NCBI RefSeq assembly: GCF_000265525.1
Contig: NC_018015.1
Location: forward strand, 1,400,322-1,464,321
Source: Thermococcus cleftensis
Lineage (GTDB): Archaea; Methanobacteriota_B; Thermococci; Thermococcales; Thermococcaceae
Direction: 5' to 3'
Length of the DNA: 64,000 nucleotides
Part shown: positions 16,758 through 25,354 of the stretch, piece by piece
How the letters are laid out: each line of letters starts with the position of its first letter
How positions within the stretch are numbered: position 1 is the stretch's first letter
Translations under genes and position numbers: made by a program
The notes under the pieces: model-generated
The model's input: only the letters and a program-made list of their open reading frames with translations
Databases searched by the model: none
What the model was told of the DNA's origin: nothing

Positions 16758-17282
16758 TCAGCCCACCGTCAGCTCCCAGATCCTGTCCTTTGCGTGGTGT
16801 ATGTTCTTCACAGCCTTTCCCTTGGGCTTCTCCTTCATCGCCTTTCCGTCCATGAGTGCTATGCCTATCGCCAGCGGTCTTCCGTAGTCCTCCTCAACCA
16901 CGAAGACGAAGTCGCCCTCCCTTATGCCATCATCGGCGTCGGTTATCCCCGCCGCCATGACGTCGGCGCCCTTTATTATGAAGGGCACCGCACCGGCATC
17001 GACCACCACCCTTCTCGGCCACTTCCTCAGGTCTTCCTCGTTGGAAAGCTCGTAGAGCGCTATGACGAGCGGGAAGATGAGGCCCTTCCTCCGTATGAAG
17101 AACGGCTTACCGTTCACGAGGAGTATCTCGGTTGTCTTATCGAACTCCGCCACCTCGACGCGGTCCTTCTTGTTCAGCATCTTCCCCGCTATCTCCTCGC
17201 CGAATATCTCACTCATCTCCCTTATTATCTCCTTCACTTCCTTCTTGCTGAGCGGGTGCTTGACCTTAAGCTCCATCTTCAC
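16758..17282 (-). CDS. PUA-domain RNA-binding protein (DUF1947)
   Basis: A 174-residue protein. The N-terminal half ([23 protein letters not shown]...) fits the DUF1947 pre-PUA domain. The C-terminal half (about 95-172) is a PUA domain: [22 protein letters not shown] followed by [22 protein letters not shown]. This is the archaeal COG2016 family related to eukaryotic MCT-1/DENR-associated factors, which act in translation re-initiation or ribosome recycling. The role in archaea is not proven. The gene overlaps pyrF by 4 bases. Confidence 0.85.
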   Translation of the reverse strand: MKMELKVKHPLSKKEVKEIIREMSEIFGEEIAGKMLNKKDRVEVAEFDKTTEILLVNGKPFFIRRKGLIFPLVIALYELSNEEDLRKWPRRVVVDAGAVPFIIKGADVMAAGITDADDGIREGDFVFVVEEDYGRPLAIGIALMDGKAMKEKPKGKAVKNIHHAKDRIWELTVG

Positions 17283-17911
17283 ACCCCCGCTATCTCCCGG
17301 TGGAGATTTCTCGCGGCTTCCCTTGGATTCTCACTCGCATAGATAGAGCGGCCCACGATGACGTAATCGGCACCGGCCTTTAAAACTTCGCCTGCCTTTC
17401 CTCCCTGTGCCCCAACACCGGGGGTCAGGATTTTGATTCCGGGTTTCAGCTTCGAGCGTATGTATGCAACGCGCTCCGGCCTTGTGGCCGGCGCTATAAC
17501 GCCGAAGGGCTCAAGCTCGTTGGCGAGCTCGATCAGCTTATCCGTCGCCGGTTGGATAAATTCCTCTGCACCCGGGTGGCTCATCTCGACGACAATGATG
17601 GTCTCCCCAAGCTCCATGATGGCATTGACGCCCTCCCTTCCGACGAAGCCGTGGGCTATGATGTAGTCGGCCCCTGCGTCAAAAACTTTCCTCGCTATGA
17701 GCCTGTTGGTGTTCGGAATATCGGCCAGCTTAAGATCTGCTATCACCGGCAGTCCGGTCACCTGCCTGAGTTCGGTGATGATGCCCAAACCCGAGCCTAT
17801 TATCAGCGGCCAGTTCACCTTCACGGCCCACAGGTAGTCAGCGGTGCATTCCGCTATCTCCAGGGCCCTCTCACGTTCGTAGACGTCAAGGGCAAGTATG
17901 AGCCTCTTCAT
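17279..17911 (-). CDS. pyrF: Orotidine-5'-phosphate decarboxylase
   Basis: A 210-residue (beta/alpha)8 enzyme that performs the last step of UMP synthesis, decarboxylating OMP. The catalytic tetrad region DLKLADIPNT has Asp59, Lys61 and Asp64. LALDV near the N-terminus and the phosphate-binding GRSIYASENPREAARN at the C-terminus are also typical. The length matches archaeal PyrF. It lies between a DUF4443 regulator (5 bases upstream) and a PUA protein (4-base overlap), an arrangement without other pyrimidine genes. Confidence 0.96.
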   Translation of the reverse strand: MKRLILALDVYERERALEIAECTADYLWAVKVNWPLIIGSGLGIITELRQVTGLPVIADLKLADIPNTNRLIARKVFDAGADYIIAHGFVGREGVNAIMELGETIIVVEMSHPGAEEFIQPATDKLIELANELEPFGVIAPATRPERVAYIRSKLKPGIKILTPGVGAQGGKAGEVLKAGADYVIVGRSIYASENPREAARNLHREIAGV

Positions 17912-17915
17912 GGCT

Positions 17916-18518
17916 TCACCTCACGAGGGACCTTATCTCCTCCGGCAGTTCTCCCTCCTTCAGGGTGAGGGCGACGTGATATGCGCTCTTCATGGCGTCG
18001 GCTTCCTTCTCTGCCCACGTTACCACTACGAGGTCATTATCCTCCAGATTGAACGCCCCTTTAATTTCCCCCGCAAGCCCGGGCATCGTCTCGCTCAGCG
18101 GCCTTTCGTCCTCGGGGAAAACTGGCTCTCCGTTCTTCACAACGAGTATCATTGCTCCCTTTGCAAAGAACCTTACTGCCTCGTCCCTGAGCTCGATGCT
18201 CTTGAATTCGGGCGGGTTTTTCACGAGAATGGCGTGGGCTGGGTAACCATCGACCTCCCCAACCTTATGAACCTCTGAGAAGTGCTTCGAGAGCCTTTCA
18301 AGGAGCTTCATTCCGCTATCGTTGAGAGAGTGCCCGCGCTGGGTGGAGCTTATGACATCGAGGGCGGCAAGTTTCTTCAAAAGCGTCCTGACGCTCCCTT
18401 CGCCGAGGTCAAGAACCTCTGATATAGCCTTTCTTCCCGTCGGGTTCTGAAGCATGAAAAGAACCGCAACGGCATCTTCAAGAGTGAACTCAGGATAGGC
18501 TCCCCTCTTCCAGCTCAT
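17916..18518 (-). CDS. DUF4443-family winged-helix regulator
   Basis: A 200-residue protein. An N-terminal winged helix-turn-helix (EFTLEDAVAVLFMLQNPTGRKAISEVLDLGEGSVRTLLKKLAALDVI, about 10-57) is followed by a C-terminal alpha/beta ligand-like domain (about 85-190). This layout is the Thermococcales DUF4443 family. It is first in the operon with pyrF, 5 bases ahead, so it may control pyrimidine genes or itself. The effector is unknown. Confidence 0.8.
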   Translation of the reverse strand: MSWKRGAYPEFTLEDAVAVLFMLQNPTGRKAISEVLDLGEGSVRTLLKKLAALDVISSTQRGHSLNDSGMKLLERLSKHFSEVHKVGEVDGYPAHAILVKNPPEFKSIELRDEAVRFFAKGAMILVVKNGEPVFPEDERPLSETMPGLAGEIKGAFNLEDNDLVVVTWAEKEADAMKSAYHVALTLKEGELPEEIRSLVR

Positions 18519-18581
18519 CGGCTTCCCTCCGGAAGAAATAGGATTGATGGGATTAAAAGGTTTGTTGGAAGAAGAGGGGAA

Positions 18582-19730
18582 TCAGAGCCACCTGGGCTCG
18601 AGGCCGGCCCAGATGCGCATCTTCTCGTGGGCTATGATGCGCGGTATGTTGGGCCTGTCCTTCGGTCCCGGGTTCTTCATGTAAAAGGCGTTTACCTCGT
18701 AGACGGTTCCAAAGGCCTTCTTCTCAATCGCTATCTTTCCGAGCCTCGCGAGGTCGACGAGAAGGCCAGCTAAAGCCGGGCTGTCGTTTATCCTTCCGGT
18801 GATGACGAGCTCGTCGTGGGCGCCGTTGAAGCTGACGTACTCGATGTGCATCGCTATGAACTTCTTGTCGCCGAGGGGCTCGAGGAAGCCGGTGGGCTTG
18901 ATGTAGTGCGGAGCGTCGTAGCCGAGAAGCTCCTTGACAACCGAGCTCTTGGTGAACTCCTTGCTCTTGTTCCTCTCCTTGTCGGTGAGGGCCAGGAAGT
19001 CGTTGTTTCCGCCGATGTTGAACTGGGCTATGTCGAGGACGTAGCGGTTCCTCTGGGCGAGGTGGCTGAGTATGTCGGCGGTGAGCGGGGTTGCGCCGGT
19101 GGCACCGTCGTCGCCGAAGATAACGAGGTTGCTCTCCTTCGCGAGCTCGACGAACGCCGGGTCGTTGGCGATGAGCGTCGGAATCGCGTTGACGAAGGCA
19201 GCGCCGCCGACCTCCCTGGCGTACTGGGCTATCGCGTAGGCGTAAACCTGCGTTGCCGTGAGCCTGTCCCTGTTGTCCTCCTCGATGGCCTTCTCAAGCT
19301 CCTCCCTGCTCCCGAAGGGCACGAAGGCCTCGGTGGTGCAGACGTTAACGAAAACCTCGGCACCGAGCTCCTTCCACTCGTTCACGAGGTGCTCGACCGC
19401 CTCGCTGAGGGTCATCTCGTCTTCGAGGCCGGTAGCTTCAAGCGGGAGGTTCCTGAGGCTCCCGAGGTGTATTCCCTTCCTTATGGTTATCCCCCTGAGG
19501 CTCTCCGGTGCCTCCGGATCGTAGGCCTTGACGACATCGTAGAGGTCCTTTCCGACCTTGCCGGCATCAACGTCGTAGGAGCCGACTATCTCGATGTCCT
19601 TAATCTTGATTGGAAGCTCATCGGCAAGGGGGACGCCGTAGGGCTCCATCTTTCCTGCCTTTATCTTCTCAAGCCCGCTCGCGAAGATGCTGGCAACGTA
19701 GCCCTGTCCGAGTATGACAACCTTCACCAT
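18582..19730 (-). CDS. Myo-inositol-1-phosphate synthase
   Basis: A 382-residue NAD-dependent enzyme that converts glucose-6-phosphate to L-myo-inositol-1-phosphate. The Rossmann start VKVVILGQGYVASIFASGL and the family-specific DDGATGATPLTADILSHLAQRNR and FNIGGNNDFLAL stretches are clear. It supplies the substrate for the next gene upstream, a bifunctional IPCT/DIPPS, so together they make di-myo-inositol phosphate (DIP), a solute of hyperthermophiles that accumulates under heat stress. A GTG nine bases upstream is in frame. ATG 19730 has GAGGAGGTG six bases before it. Confidence 0.95.
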   Translation of the reverse strand: MVKVVILGQGYVASIFASGLEKIKAGKMEPYGVPLADELPIKIKDIEIVGSYDVDAGKVGKDLYDVVKAYDPEAPESLRGITIRKGIHLGSLRNLPLEATGLEDEMTLSEAVEHLVNEWKELGAEVFVNVCTTEAFVPFGSREELEKAIEEDNRDRLTATQVYAYAIAQYAREVGGAAFVNAIPTLIANDPAFVELAKESNLVIFGDDGATGATPLTADILSHLAQRNRYVLDIAQFNIGGNNDFLALTDKERNKSKEFTKSSVVKELLGYDAPHYIKPTGFLEPLGDKKFIAMHIEYVSFNGAHDELVITGRINDSPALAGLLVDLARLGKIAIEKKAFGTVYEVNAFYMKNPGPKDRPNIPRIIAHEKMRIWAGLEPRWL

Positions 19731-19771
19731 TTTCTCCACCTCCTCAGTTGCTCTAAGATATTTTACAACAG

Positions 19772-21070
19772 TTAAATAGTTTTCGGCTGCAAAACTTTTC
19801 GGGAAATTAAATACGCCGTCAGGATAACCCTCGGGTTTGTCAAGACGGCCATCAGGAGGAAGAGCGCCTTGACCGAGACGTTCGAAGGCCAGAGCAGGAA
19901 CAGCATGGTTATGAAGACCCTCTCGTCCCTCTTTCCGGGAAGCCTTCTCAGGGCGGGGACTTCCCTGTAGGCGTCCCTGCAGAAGGCGGCCTTGAACCTC
20001 TCGGTCGAGTAGCTGACCATGACAGAGCCAAGCAATGCCAGGAGGGCAACGAGGTACCAGAGGGGCTCCCTTAGGGTCGAATAGGCCAGCAGGGCTAAGA
20101 AAGCCCCGTCAACGTAGCGGTCGAGGAGGGAGTCGATGTAGCCGCCGAACCTGCTCGTCCTCAGCTGTGCCCTGGCAAGCTCGCCGTCAACGCCGTCGAG
20201 GATGGAGCTAAGCTGGTAGAGTATCCCGGCCAGAGGGAGGCTGACGAGGGTTAGAAAGGCCGAAAGGATTCCAAGGGCGAATGTAAGGGCTGTCATCTCG
20301 TTTGGGGTGGCCTTCTCCACCAGGAAGTAGCTGACCCTCGTCGAAATCTTCCTGTTGATGTGCCTGCTGATGAAGCCGTCGCCCGTTCCCTTCACCGCTG
20401 TGAAGACGAGCATCCTTCTGGCTCTCTTCAGCTCCTCAGGTGTGTCAACGTCGGTCCAGCCGAGACCGTCAACGAAAGTCACCCTAAGCCCAGCCCGCTC
20501 AACGACCTCACTCAGCGGGTAGTCACCGTCCCGCTCTTCTTCAAGCCGGGCTGTCACCTCAAAGATGCCCTCATCGAGGACGAAGAAGCCCGTGTCTATT
20601 GCGTCCCACTCTCTCAGCCCCTTTCCGATTCGCTCGACCCTGCCGTCCCTGATTTTGACCTTTGTGGCCTCTTCAACGTCAATCCACCCCGGTTTCCTGT
20701 CCGCTATCAGGCCGTCTCCCTTTACAGCGCGCTCGATGAAGGCCTCGCTGTAGACGTGGTCGCTCATCACCAGAACAAACCGCCCGGAGACGCGGTTTCT
20801 GGCCATGTGGAGCGAGTGGCCGTTGTCCCTCTCGGGCTCTGGGTTTACCACCAGCTCGGCGTTGAAGCCGTGCCTTTCAATGAACTCCTGGTAAAGCGGG
20901 GCGTAGCGCTCGTTGGTTACGATTACAAAGCGTTTGATGCCGTTTTTCTGGAGTAGTACTATCGTTCGATAGAGAATCTCCCTTCCCGCAACCTTGAGGA
21001 GGCCCTTGGGCCTGCCCCCGATCCTCGTGCCGAGGCCAGCCGCTAGAATCACCGCCGTCCCTGGGGTCAT
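19772..21070 (-). CDS. Bifunctional IPC transferase and DIPP synthase
   Basis: A 432-residue two-domain enzyme. The N-terminal cytidylyltransferase (LAAGLGTRIGGRPKGLLKVAG, from residue 9) makes CDP-L-myo-inositol from inositol-1-phosphate and CTP. The C-terminal integral membrane domain (about 230-430) has the CDP-alcohol phosphotransferase motif DGVDGELARAQ...GGYIDSLLD (D292 to D317). It joins CDP-inositol to inositol phosphate to give phospho-DIP. The pair with inositol-phosphate synthase just downstream is the standard DIP biosynthesis locus. I chose the fourth codon (ATG 21070) because GGTGATG sits just before it. Confidence 0.95.
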   Translation of the reverse strand: MTPGTAVILAAGLGTRIGGRPKGLLKVAGREILYRTIVLLQKNGIKRFVIVTNERYAPLYQEFIERHGFNAELVVNPEPERDNGHSLHMARNRVSGRFVLVMSDHVYSEAFIERAVKGDGLIADRKPGWIDVEEATKVKIRDGRVERIGKGLREWDAIDTGFFVLDEGIFEVTARLEEERDGDYPLSEVVERAGLRVTFVDGLGWTDVDTPEELKRARRMLVFTAVKGTGDGFISRHINRKISTRVSYFLVEKATPNEMTALTFALGILSAFLTLVSLPLAGILYQLSSILDGVDGELARAQLRTSRFGGYIDSLLDRYVDGAFLALLAYSTLREPLWYLVALLALLGSVMVSYSTERFKAAFCRDAYREVPALRRLPGKRDERVFITMLFLLWPSNVSVKALFLLMAVLTNPRVILTAYLISRKVLQPKTI

Positions 21071-21163
21071 TGACATCACCTTTTTAAGTCCCTCGATGTG
21101 GCATCAATCGGGAGAACCGAGATTAAATTAACCATAGGTGATTTAAAGTTTTCGGTGGTGAAA

Positions 21164-21841
21164 ATGCGTGTCGCGGTGCTCTATTCGGGCGGTAAAGATT
21201 CCAACTACGCCCTCCACTGGGCGCTGAGGCAGGGCTTTGAGGTGAAATACCTCGTCTCGATGGTCAGCGAGCGCGATGACAGCTACATGTACCACGTGCC
21301 GAACATACACCTCACCGAGCTCCAGGCGAGGGCCATAGGGATTCCCCTCGTCAAGGGCTTCACGAGCGGCGAGAAGGAGAGAGAGGTAGAGGACATGAAG
21401 GCCGTCCTTGAGGGGCTGAGGATAGATGGAGTCGTTGCCGGAGCTCTGGCGAGTGAGTACCAGAAGAAGAGAGTCGATAGGGTGGCGGAGGAGCTTGGAA
21501 TCGAGAGCTTCGCCCCGGCCTGGCACCGCGATCCAATAGATTATATGCGCGAGCTGGTGGGGATTTTCGACATTGTGATAGTCGGGGTTTCAGCATACGG
21601 TCTTGACGAGAGCTGGCTCGGACGGAGGATAGACGAGAAGGCCTTAGGTGAGCTGGTAAAGCTCCACGAGAAGTATAAAATCCACGTCGCAGGGGAAGGC
21701 GGTGAGTTCGAGACCTTCGTCAGGGATGCGCCGTTCTTCAGGGCGAGGATAGTTTTCGACGAGGTCGAGAAGAAGTGGAGCGAGTGGGAGTATTCGGGGG
21801 TTCTTGAGGTGAAGAGGGCGCACCTTGAAAGAAAAGGTTGA
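21164..21841 (+). CDS. dph6: Diphthine--ammonia ligase (Dph6 family)
   Basis: A 225-residue PP-loop ATPase with SGGKDS (8-13) at the N-terminus and the conserved [16 protein letters not shown] near residue 185, which defines the archaeal/eukaryotic Dph6 family. It amidates diphthine on elongation factor 2, the last step of diphthamide synthesis. The ATG at 21164 has GGTGGTG five bases upstream; the reading frame is open further 5' but those residues lack family similarity. Monocistronic, converging with the large lipoprotein gene. Confidence 0.92.
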   Translation: MRVAVLYSGGKDSNYALHWALRQGFEVKYLVSMVSERDDSYMYHVPNIHLTELQARAIGIPLVKGFTSGEKEREVEDMKAVLEGLRIDGVVAGALASEYQKKRVDRVAEELGIESFAPAWHRDPIDYMRELVGIFDIVIVGVSAYGLDESWLGRRIDEKALGELVKLHEKYKIHVAGEGGEFETFVRDAPFFRARIVFDEVEKKWSEWEYSGVLEVKRAHLERKG

Positions 21842-21846
21842 GGGCC

Positions 21847-24420
21847 TCAGGGCCCTATGTAGGCGCTCATGTACACCGTGGAACAGCCGCCTGAGACGCC
21901 GCAGACGTCGAAGTCCTTCCCTCCCCAGGATCTTCTCGGGATTCCCGAGAACGGGTCCCAGTGGAAGTTCCCGCCGTCGAGGAGGAGCGTTATGCCGAAC
22001 GTCCCCATCGGGTCGTCGTCGTTGCCCCAGTTACCGGAATCCTCCTCCCAGCCGTCGTACTCGACGTAGACGAAGGGCGTCCTTATGCTGCTCAAATTGA
22101 CCAGGGTGAGCCCGAAGGGGATTATCTTGACGGTGTTCCCGTTTATGACCCCGTGGTCGAGCTTGCCGTCGGAGAAGTCCCCCACCGAGAAGCCCACCGT
22201 TCCGCTGCTCCTGTCGAGCTTTGGATAGGCGTAGGCCACTCCCTCTGGAACCATCGTCGTGATCTCCCCTATGAGGGCGTCATCGACCTCGGCATTTCCA
22301 GGAGTGAAACCGGTGGAGGCCCTGAAGAAGGCGTAGTACTCGTCGTCGCCCCACTCGGTGTCCTTCGTGAAGAGCAGTCCATCAACCGACAGCTCGAGCC
22401 TCGCGTAGCGCGCCGCCCTTGGAAGGTCGACCTCGTAGATGATGTAGGTGACCACCATGTTGCCGTCCTTCGAGACCGACCTGACGAGGTAGCCGTCGCT
22501 GTAGTCCCTCCTCGGGTCGAAGGATATCGTGTCGTAGCCCACCCTGTCCGGCGGTGCGCCGAAGAGGTTCGCTAAAGCCTCGCCCCAGAAGTAGCTGGCG
22601 CTCTCGCCGGTCTCCAGCTGGTGGAGGAGCATCGCCCCTGTGTAGCCGTGCTCGACGAGGCTCGATATCTCGCCCGTCGCGAGGCCTACCGCGGCATCGA
22701 GGAGGAAACCTGCACCGAGCTTGACGTACGTTCCGAGGTCGTCGTTGTCCCAGCCGGTCGTCTTGACGAATATCATCTGATACTTCTTGGCTTCGTCGAG
22801 GGGCATCGCCAGGACAGGGTAGCCGTTCGTGAAGGGCCAGTCCGGCCTTGCCGCGTTCCTGTCGTGGTATAGAAGCCTGCTGTGGTCATCAGCTTCGATC
22901 CAGAGCCTGAGCGGGTAGCCGAAGACGTAGATGGGGCTGTACTCGATTTTATTGAGGTTCTCGTAGTAGTTCGTGCCGTAGGCCCACGAGACGAGGCTTA
23001 TCTCCCCCTCGGCCTTGTCCTTGTTGCCCTTGATGTAGACGTCCTCGACCACCACAACGATGTACCTATCAACGTCCTCCTCTATGCTCAGCCCGCTGGT
23101 GGCGTTGAACCAGAGGTTCCCCTCGGCCGGGAAGCGGTTTTCTAGGACGGGGTTGGAGAACCAGAACCGGAACTCCCTCCACGGGATTATGGAGAAGAGG
23201 TTCTCGACCGTGAACTCCACGTAGGGGCCGAGCTCCGTTTCCCCGCGGATGACGTCCCCCTCGCGGTAAACGCTCCCGGAGCTGTCCTTGAGCTGGAAGT
23301 GGCTCGACCCTATCTCCGCGTACCAGTCAAACTCGCCGTTGTCGGTGCTGTCTATGAACATGTCGCCGGGTATGAAGTCCTCATACGTTTCCTCGTCCTT
23401 GAACTGGAGCCTGAACTTCACGTCATCGCCGAGAACCTCGGCGTACAAAGCTACGCCGCTCTTGGCGTCGCCGTAGTAGGCCGGGGCGTAGTAGTCAATC
23501 CTCCCCAGGGTTGCTTTTATGATGAACTTCCCGGTCTCGGGGTAGCTGAACCTCTGACCGGTCTTCGGATCCTCTGGGTTGCCCTCTATGCGCATGAAGA
23601 CTGTGTCGGGGAATATCTCCGAGAAGTTCTCGACGGTGAACCTCACAATTGAGCCATCTATCTCGACGCTCCCCTTTTGGACCTCGGTGAGGCCGCCTCC
23701 GGTAACGCTGTAGAGCGTGAAGCTTCCCAGGTAGAGGTGGAGCTCCCATCTCTCGCCAAACTCCTCGCCGGTGTCGAACTTAAGGATTGTAGGCCTGTAG
23801 GACGCTATCACCCTACCCTGGAGGTCCCTCAGCTCTTTGATATGAACGTATTCCCTTGCCAGCTCCTCGCTCTCGAACTTTATCGTGAGGGCAACGCTCT
23901 TCCCCGGCTCGCGGGACGAGGTCAGTATCGAGACCCACTCCACTATCTCGCCGTTGGGCTCGCTCGCCATGCCCGTCAGCGGGCCGGCGTAGGTCAGGTT
24001 GCTGTTAAGCCTGTAAATTGGGATTATCGCGGGCGTTAGGTTGACGTTGAGGATCGGGAAGCCAATACCCGTCCCGTTTTCGTTCCTCTCACCGGCCTCG
24101 CAGCCGAGGTCCGGATCCGAGTTCTCATCGCAGATGACGTTGCCGTCCTCGTCGAACTGGAGGCTTTCGTTGGCAGGCGTTTCCGTTGATGTCCCGGTCT
24201 CCGCTTGAGTTTGGGTTTCCGTCTGGGTTACGGTCTCGGTCACCGTCTCGGTTGTCCCCTGGGTCTCCGTTGTTGTGCTCTCGCTTATTCCTCCTTCCCA
24301 GCTGTTCTCGCCGGTTTGGGAACCGGTCTCTGTGGGTGAAGGGGTGTTTCCAATGCACCCCCCAATGATGACTAACGCGCTCAGTAAAACAAGAACCAAT
24401 ATCCTTGAGGTTTTTTTCAT
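21847..24420 (-). CDS. Large Thr-rich secreted lipoprotein, unknown function
   Basis: An 857-residue surface protein. The signal peptide MKKTSRILVLVLLSALVIIGGC has a lipobox with Cys22. A linker of about 60 residues (about 25-90), almost wholly Thr, Glu, Gln and Ser (TETVTETVTQTETQTQ), probably O-glycosylated, follows. Then comes a very large beta-rich ectodomain with many Asp/Tyr/Trp residues. No enzyme motif is recognised. A start 16 codons upstream would precede the signal with an unsuitable Phe/Arg segment. The neighbouring divergent ABC exporter may be functionally linked. TATA-like CCTTAAATAAAA lies on the minus strand at about 24504-24515. Confidence 0.85.
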   Translation of the reverse strand: MKKTSRILVLVLLSALVIIGGCIGNTPSPTETGSQTGENSWEGGISESTTTETQGTTETVTETVTQTETQTQAETGTSTETPANESLQFDEDGNVICDENSDPDLGCEAGERNENGTGIGFPILNVNLTPAIIPIYRLNSNLTYAGPLTGMASEPNGEIVEWVSILTSSREPGKSVALTIKFESEELAREYVHIKELRDLQGRVIASYRPTILKFDTGEEFGERWELHLYLGSFTLYSVTGGGLTEVQKGSVEIDGSIVRFTVENFSEIFPDTVFMRIEGNPEDPKTGQRFSYPETGKFIIKATLGRIDYYAPAYYGDAKSGVALYAEVLGDDVKFRLQFKDEETYEDFIPGDMFIDSTDNGEFDWYAEIGSSHFQLKDSSGSVYREGDVIRGETELGPYVEFTVENLFSIIPWREFRFWFSNPVLENRFPAEGNLWFNATSGLSIEEDVDRYIVVVVEDVYIKGNKDKAEGEISLVSWAYGTNYYENLNKIEYSPIYVFGYPLRLWIEADDHSRLLYHDRNAARPDWPFTNGYPVLAMPLDEAKKYQMIFVKTTGWDNDDLGTYVKLGAGFLLDAAVGLATGEISSLVEHGYTGAMLLHQLETGESASYFWGEALANLFGAPPDRVGYDTISFDPRRDYSDGYLVRSVSKDGNMVVTYIIYEVDLPRAARYARLELSVDGLLFTKDTEWGDDEYYAFFRASTGFTPGNAEVDDALIGEITTMVPEGVAYAYPKLDRSSGTVGFSVGDFSDGKLDHGVINGNTVKIIPFGLTLVNLSSIRTPFVYVEYDGWEEDSGNWGNDDDPMGTFGITLLLDGGNFHWDPFSGIPRRSWGGKDFDVCGVSGGCSTVYMSAYIGP

Positions 24421-24583
24421 ACACGCACCTCCAAGTCCAAACCCTGGCCTGAAAAAGAAACGCCACACACGGGTTTGGATTGGTACAACTCCGGCGCCAT
24501 TTTATTTAAGGATACCTCTGATGAATCACTCTTCAGAGGATAAACTTTATTAATCCGCCTGGATTATCACAATCGGTGGTAGA

Positions 24584-25345
24584 ATGATCGAGGTTGAGGA
24601 CCTCACCAAGGGCTTCGGCTCGACGATGGCCGTTAAAGGAATAACCTTCACCGTTGCCGACGGCGAGATTTATGGCCTCCTCGGCCCGAACGGGAGCGGT
24701 AAGAGCACGACGATGAAGATTCTGGCGGGCATACTGCAGCCTACCTCCGGGCGCGTCGTTGTTGGAGGCATTGATGTTGACAAGAACCCCATTGAGGTTA
24801 GAAGGATAACCGGCTACGTTCCGGAAACGCCGGTTCTTTACGAGAGCCTCACACCGGTTGAGTTCTTCAACTTCGTGGGGAGCGTGAGGGGTATCCCGAG
24901 GGAAGAACTCCAGGAGCGCGTTGAAACGCTCGTCAGGGCCTTTGGCATAGAGAGCTACCTCGGTGAGATGATAGGTTCGCTCAGCTTTGGAACGAGGCAG
25001 AAGGTGTCTCTCATAGCGGCCATGCTCCACGACCCGAGGGTTCTGATCCTTGACGAGGCCATGAACGGCCTTGATCCCAAGAGCGCGAGGATTCTGAGGG
25101 AGCTTCTGCTCCAATTCCGAGATGAGGGCAAGAGCATTGTCTTCTCCACTCACGTTCTTGCGCTGGCCGAGACGATATGCGACCGCGTTGGCGTCATCTA
25201 CAACGGCGAGATAATCGCCGAGGGCACGGTTGAACAGCTTAAGGAGTTTGCCCACGAGGAGAGCCTGGAGGACGTTTTCCTCAAGCTCACCGAGAGCCAG
25301 GACGAGGTTGCTGGAATAGTTCAGGTCCTGAAGGAGACCCTCTAA
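24584..25345 (+). CDS. ABC exporter ATP-binding protein
   Basis: A 253-residue ABC ATPase with Walker A GPNGSGKST (34-42), signature LSFGTRQKVSLIAAML, Walker B VLILDEAMNGLDP and switch His in FSTHV. The degenerate signature (SFGTR instead of SGGQ) and the acidic C-terminal tail SLEDVFLKLTES are typical for ABC-2 exporters. The permease follows after 9 bases. A TATA-like CTTTATTAAT at about 24545-24554 serves this two-gene operon. Function unknown; the divergent neighbour is a large lipoprotein. Confidence 0.92.
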   Translation: MIEVEDLTKGFGSTMAVKGITFTVADGEIYGLLGPNGSGKSTTMKILAGILQPTSGRVVVGGIDVDKNPIEVRRITGYVPETPVLYESLTPVEFFNFVGSVRGIPREELQERVETLVRAFGIESYLGEMIGSLSFGTRQKVSLIAAMLHDPRVLILDEAMNGLDPKSARILRELLLQFRDEGKSIVFSTHVLALAETICDRVGVIYNGEIIAEGTVEQLKEFAHEESLEDVFLKLTESQDEVAGIVQVLKETL

Positions 25346-25354
25346 GGTGGGAGT

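Noticed and set aside
24180-24290. Short tandem repeat (TETQ/TETV codons) considered as CRISPR-like or microsatellite
   Set aside because: It encodes the Thr/Glu stalk of the lipoprotein, with irregular periods and no spacers. No CRISPR array is present in the window.
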